From Trebouxia sp. TZW2008 (lineage: Eukaryota; Chlorophyta; Trebouxiophyceae; Trebouxiales; Trebouxiaceae): DNA of 64,000 nt. The translations under genes were made by a program, and so were the position numbers. A model generated the notes under the pieces. The model saw nothing but the letters and a program-made list of their open reading frames with translations. It searched no databases and was not told the DNA's origin. Positions within the stretch are counted from its first letter, which is position 1. Every line of letters begins with the position of its first letter. The stretch covers positions 372,001 to 436,000 of the forward strand of contig BDIU01000192.1 in the NCBI GenBank assembly GCA_002118135.1, read 5' to 3'. Shown piece after piece: positions 60,501 to 64,000 of this stretch.

Positions 60501-62692
60501 CAGTCAAGAAGCTGAAGAGGCGCCTGGTAAGCACGCTGTTGCTTTAAGCAGATAGTGTAATTCAGACTTGTATTCTGCGCGGAAATGCTTTTTCAAGAAC
60601 AGCTTGCTATGACTATGCTTCATGCAGCAGAATTCAGGAGCTCAGAAGGAGTTTTGTCACCACAAGCAGTTTCAGAATGGTCTCAAACCTTCTTCAAGAC
60701 ACTGCACTGTCTCCTGCAGGCTCAGGCAATGCAGAGCGAAGCTCAGCAAGGCGAGCTGCAGTTCATACTGTGACAGCTGCAGAAGCTGCCAGTAATGCTT
60801 ACTCAATGCAGGATGTGGTCTTGCCACTCCCGGGTGGTCAGACACAATACCCTTCATACCACACAGCAGATTCTAGCCAGCAGGTAGGTTTGATTTTCCA
60901 AGTCTATCTCTTATATCACATGGACATGTAGGCTGATGCATACTTTGATATTGTATCTTTCCAAAATTGGATTTGCCACGTGCTGCATGGCAGCTGAGCC
61001 CACCCAAATTTTGAAACCAAAAAGAAACGTCACCACCGTCAGGCATTTTTTGTTATTTTGATGCTTGCTGCTGTGCACATTAACAGTCCGATTAGCCGCA
61101 TTTCCTCACATTAAAAGCATGTTTGTTCAACTTCAACTCTGCATGTGATGTCTGTCCTCTTGAGTGTCAACTTTCACCTACAAGCTGTGCTGAAGGGCAT
61201 GCATCAACTCGAAGTCAGCATTTTACTGTTGTTGTCAAGGTTGGAAGCCAAACAACCTGTAGTCACTGGACAGCGACGTGATCAAGTCTGAGGTTCCGAG
61301 GCTTTCCTTTCTAGCAACCGGCTGTGCTAAACCCATGAAAAGCTTCGCAAAGGGCAGCTGCAACTCCAGCAGCTGCCCTCGTGCGCCCTCTCTGTATTTT
61401 ACACACAAGCTTACAATTTTACATCTGCCACAGACAAAACGGCCACAAAGCACACTTTGCATATGCTTACAAGTGCAAATTAGGCTGATGCAACTCAGAA
61501 TGCAAACAACAGGCAAGCTGCTTGCCTGTCAAGCAACCTGCTGTGTCAGATCTATGCAACTACTGCACCTTCTGAGAGCCACAAGAAACATGCAGCGAGG
61601 GGCTCAGAACTGTCAAACTGCTTCAGACCCTTCAAGTTGTCTGCAGGCTAGCGTATACCATCGCCTAGCAGCTGCAGATGGAGTCCACCTTGATTGGCCA
61701 ACACCATCAACCCCTGCTAGCACTGACACCAGCAACAATGCGAGCACTCATGCAAGTACCTGTGCCAACACCAATGCTAGCAACAATGCCAGCAACAACG
61801 CTAGCAACGGCGCAAGCACCTACGCCAGCAACAATGTCAGCTGCAGTGCTGGCAACAACGTGAGCACCTACACTGACGCCAATGCAAGTAACAATGATAG
61901 CGCTAATATCAGCACTGACACCAGCAACAAGGACAGCAACAGCAGCATCATAGGCAGCAGTAGCAAGCAAGCAGGTGACAGCAGCGTGAGACGCAGCAGC
62001 AGCAAGCAATCAGATCAAGCCTTTTCACTGAATGCTCTGCCTGGTGATTATCGCCGCATTGTGCACAAGCCGGAGCAGCTGACGTGGAAGCTGCTGAATT
62101 ACTCAGATCCAGATGAGCCGCTGGCTTCAAGTGAGCTGGAGCGGCTTTCTGGCGGGAAGGAACCTACAGCACTGCAAGGTACCTGGCAAAATTATATGGT
62201 TGGTTTGAATTGTCTCCTTGTATTGACAAGGTGCTGCAGACTGCTGGGGCTGTCGCAAGCTTTGCTTTTTTGCAGCTGGAAGTTTCAGTGTGTAAACGTT
62301 GACACTTTCAGTATAGCTTAGTTGTGTCTCAGCTTGACTTGAGTTCAGCCTGTTGTTCCTTGGAAAGGCTTGCTCACCAGTGCATTCTCATGGTGTGTAC
62401 ATGCCTTCATTCTAACGGTCATTGCCTGCATTTTCCGCGCTCACTTTGCAGGCGGCCAATGTTAGACTGATGAGTTTGTGTGCTGTATGCAGAAGGGGCA
62501 TCAGGGCATTTACTGGCTTTGCAGCTGACCTTTCAGCTACCGCCCTCCTGTTATGCCACAATGCTCATCAGGGAGCTGACCAAGATGAGCACAGGCACAG
62601 CCTTCCACAAGCAACTCACGCAGGTACACATTTGCAGAAACAGTGATGTGCACATATGCTTGGCAAACATTGCTGGCATGATGTGTATCTGA
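51597..62692 (+). CDS. PUS7: tRNA/mRNA pseudouridine synthase PUS7 (TruD family)
   Basis: Makes pseudouridine in tRNA, mRNA and U2 snRNA. Exons include 51597-51760, 51862-51937 (YSDFMVNEVDTGG), about 52,300-52,481 (Ser/Gln/Pro-rich), about 52,760-52,890, 53,218-53,291, 54,402-54,708 (basic RG-rich, then KKYCRFALGKSNMDTQ), 56,167-56,277 (AGTKDKRAVTVQ with catalytic Asp), 56,882-56,983 (NFQVGNFEYVDEEL), 58,205-58,349 (FINYFGLQRFG), about 58,672-58,794, about 59,819-59,885, 60,299-60,530 (MYVHAYQSYLWNAATSDRI), 60,719-60,881 (DVVLPLPGG), about 61,650-62,178 and about 62,490-62,692 (PPSCYATMLIRELTKM). The family order is complete. The N-terminal 28 residues before MSSTEDS could be an organellar presequence or the true start may be that Met. 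A Ser/Asn/Thr/Ala-rich insert interrupts the TRUD domain. Introns hold large splice-site echo arrays. Confidence 0.95.
53975..54135 (+). mobile_element. MITE copy M3
   Basis: The left terminal repeat is CAGTGACTTCTCTTTGTAAC. The interior has ACTCAGAGAAGCCACTGCAG and CCAATTGCATTGTCCTTAC. The right end (GTCCTTACAAAGGGATG) is diverged. It lies in a PUS7 intron. Confidence 0.75.
55630..56166 (+). repeat. Array of about six decayed acceptor copies before the PUS7 catalytic exon
   Basis: The real acceptor (TGTGACATGCAG at 56,155-56,166) is followed by CAATGCATCGGGCTGCTGTC. Upstream at roughly 85-115 bp steps come GTGGCATGCAGCAATGCATC (56,071), TAGCATGCAGCAATGCTTGC (55,996), GATGTGAAGCAATGTATTGG (about 55,902), GGCGTGCAGCAATCTGTTGG (55,814), GGCATGCAGCAGTTGTGTT (55,702) and a weaker one near 55,640. 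Each looks like a copy of intron end plus exon start. Confidence 0.8.
57300..57821 (+). repeat. Array of 5' fragments of the PUS7 NQFQIILRE exon
   Basis: At roughly 60-120 bp intervals, acceptor-plus-exon-start fragments recur: GGCAACCGGTTCCAAATTAT (57,308), GCAAGCGATCAATTTCAGAC (57,420), GCAAGCGACTAG (57,533) and GCAGGCAATCAGTTACAAG (57,731). Between them GAACAATGCAACTCACTGCA and AGCACACC blocks also repeat, so the unit includes intron sequence. Confidence 0.75.
57822..58160 (+). repeat. Two nearly full copies of the PUS7 NQFQIILRE exon upstream of the third
   Basis: Copy 1 (57,822-57,950) has lost one base in GGCGGTTCATC, which shifts the frame. Copy 2 (58,013-58,158) is fully open, differing by Lys for Asn, Gly for Glu and Ser for Gly (EAAAGALKQGSFINYFGLQR). 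Copy 3 (58,205-58,349) is best matched to the family. All three start after a GCAG acceptor, so alternative use of copies 2 and 3 is possible. Confidence 0.85.
58865..59055 (+). repeat. Two copies of a PUS7 exon 3' end and donor
   Basis: The real exon end (GDREEAVEARRLYLDKG then GTGAGC, about 58,794) recurs at 58,884-58,940 (DREEAVEARSLYPDKG then GTGAGC) and more weakly at 58,990-59,045. The first copy keeps a perfect donor. Confidence 0.8.
59081..59184. repeat. Perfect 52-bp tandem duplication
   Basis: TTTGAAATCTCTCTACC...CATTCTTGAAATT occurs at 59,081-59,132 and again at 59,133-59,184 without a visible mismatch, so it is recent. Confidence 0.95.
59185..59355. other. AT-rich segment followed by a GATCTGGCGC doublet
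   Basis: ATTAAATAATATACATAATG and TATAATATCTATTATAATAA form an AT-rich, partly self-complementary stretch. It is followed by two units GATCTGGCGCGAGTGTGGCG and GATCTGGCGCAAGTGTGGCG (59,308-59,350). It lies in a PUS7 intron; function unknown. Confidence 0.6.
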
Positions 62693-64000
62693 AGGCTGCA
62701 GTCGTCAATTCTGTGTATCAGGTGCTTTTCAAAGAACCAAGGTCACGCATTGCATGTTTGATCAGATTGCGGAAGCTAATCTGGCGTATAGCATGTACAA
62801 GTGCCAGCTGTTCAGATCAGCTCCCACACACCTAAAGCACAGTGGTACGCAAGGGTACCCAAGCATGCTCAGCAGCTCAGATTGTCAAGCTCCCTGCCTT
62901 GTCCGCAAATTGAGCCATGTTGATCGCTGACCTAGTCAACGATCTGTGTGAATGTTGTGCAGAAAACTGCTGAGCAAAGTGAAGCATCAATCAAGCCTGA
63001 TGATCTGCAGCCATAAGAGTGAACAACTTGTCCCTCAGTGACACAATCCACACCATCTTACCACCATGTTAGAGAGAGAGAGAGAATAATTTTACATGCT
63101 TTAGCCAGCCAACAAGGCTGATCACATGTGCCACACTGTGGCAATTATAGTTATAGTGTGTTCACCTTGTCCCCCAGTGACACAATCCACACCCTCTTGC
63201 CAGCATGCTATAGTGTGTTACAAAGTGCATATGGGATGAGAAGCTTTGCTAGCCAGACTGCGAGGTGCTAATTTCTCACCCTGCTACATGTTGCCTCATG
63301 ACGCAAAAGCCGTGGAGACAGCATAAGCAGCCCCTTGAGTGCTCACAGCCCTGGTACTACTGTTCCGCAAAGTTGCATTTGCTTCTTTTACACATCTTGG
63401 TGCCCTGAGAATTTGTATTGTTGATTGCAATACAGCAACACAGCCTCGCAAAGCATTCAATGCTGCAATACATTTGTGTGCTAGCATATCAGATTCGTAT
63501 GCATGCCTACGTTTTAAGCCCTTGTCAACATGACAATTATTCACGTCTTATGCAGCTTTTCATGTGGGAAAAAGTGCGGCAAAGCTGATGGCAACATTGT
63601 CAAAACTGCAAGCAGAATGCTCTTCTTTGTCTGATTTCTGTCACAGTGTCATCAAACAACTAAAACCATGTTGAAGTACGACGCAATTGTGCACACTGAA
63701 GCCGAAACATGTGATCAGCAGCAGCAAACCAGAATGGAGTATCTGAAAAGAGTGAGTGCTTGACAAGCCAGCCCGGCAGAAAAGAAGAGAAAAGAACATT
63801 GTGTGCCCTTAGGCGTCATAGCAGCAGCCTCTGTCTATACAGGCAGCTAGGGGTTGCTGCTTTAGAGCAGCAACCATGGCACACCACCCGACACAAGTGT
63901 GGCCAGTCAATGCCTCATGTCCTGTGTCTTGGCTCAAGCATGCAAGGCGTCTTTCAGAACCTTAGCAGTATACGCCATGGCTTCAGCACCTACATCTATG
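62693..64000. other. Downstream region without supported genes; contains a duplicated repeat
   Basis: AACTTGTCCCTCAGTGACAC (63,027) recurs as CACCTTGTCCCCCAGTGACA (63,163), both followed by ACACAATCCACACC. A GAGAGAGAGAGAATAATTTT run with AGCCAGCCAACAAGGCTGAT (63,071-63,125) matches the repeat at 40.2 kb. The remaining open frames are short and unconvincing. Confidence 0.55.

Noticed and set aside
61235..61516. Minus-strand 93-codon frame
   Set aside because: Located in a PUS7 intron with no domain and no splice context; not supported as a gene.

Overview
The window is nuclear DNA of a eukaryote, most likely a chlorophyte green alga and perhaps a trebouxiophyte; the lineage is inferred, not proven. 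The genes are split by many introns with GT donors and mostly TGCAG acceptors. TGTAA, the usual green-algal poly(A) signal, lies a short way downstream of several stops. The gene set includes a PDR-type (ABCG) full transporter, U1 snRNP C, LC8 dynein light chain, MIA40, dyskerin/CBF5 and PUS7. Nothing prokaryotic (operons, Shine-Dalgarno sites, CRISPR) is present. Long open frames in the simple repeats are artefacts.

Layout: (1) 770 to about 14,300, minus strand: a large multi-exon gene for a multi-pass membrane protein with a C-terminal class 3 lipase domain. Its introns hold SINE-like elements, MITEs and long microsatellites. (2) 14,991-17,444, minus: U1C. (3) 17,889-18,495, plus: LC8. (4) 19,511-20,365, minus: MIA40. 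(5) 20,861-21,638, plus: an unrecognised coiled-coil protein. (6) 22,915-38,438, minus: an ABCG/PDR transporter spread over 15.5 kb. (7) 39,355-42,686, plus: a DnaJ-like protein without J domain or zinc finger. (8) about 43,231-45,340, plus: an unrecognised membrane protein. (9) 45,604-46,155, minus: a weak hypothetical. (10) 47,279-51,354, minus: dyskerin (CBF5/DKC1). (11) 51,597-62,692, plus: PUS7 (TruD family). The rest, to 64,000, shows only repeats.

Four head-to-head pairs share short upstream regions: U1C/LC8, MIA40/coiled-coil, ABCG/DnaJ-like and CBF5/PUS7. Both members of the last pair are pseudouridine synthases, 242 bp apart.

The most striking signal is a recurring intron architecture. 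Introns of nearly every long gene contain one to many decayed tandem copies ('echoes') of the adjacent exon end, including its splice site. Some copy donor regions (lipase 6.6-6.9 kb), some copy acceptor regions (PUS7 55.6-56.2 and 57.3-58.2 kb), and some copy an almost complete exon (ABCG Walker A exon, PUS7 catalytic-domain exon). A second robust find is a short SINE-like family with a microsatellite tail and visible 11-18 bp target-site duplications. A third is a roughly 170-bp MITE family with CAGT-type terminal inverted repeats.
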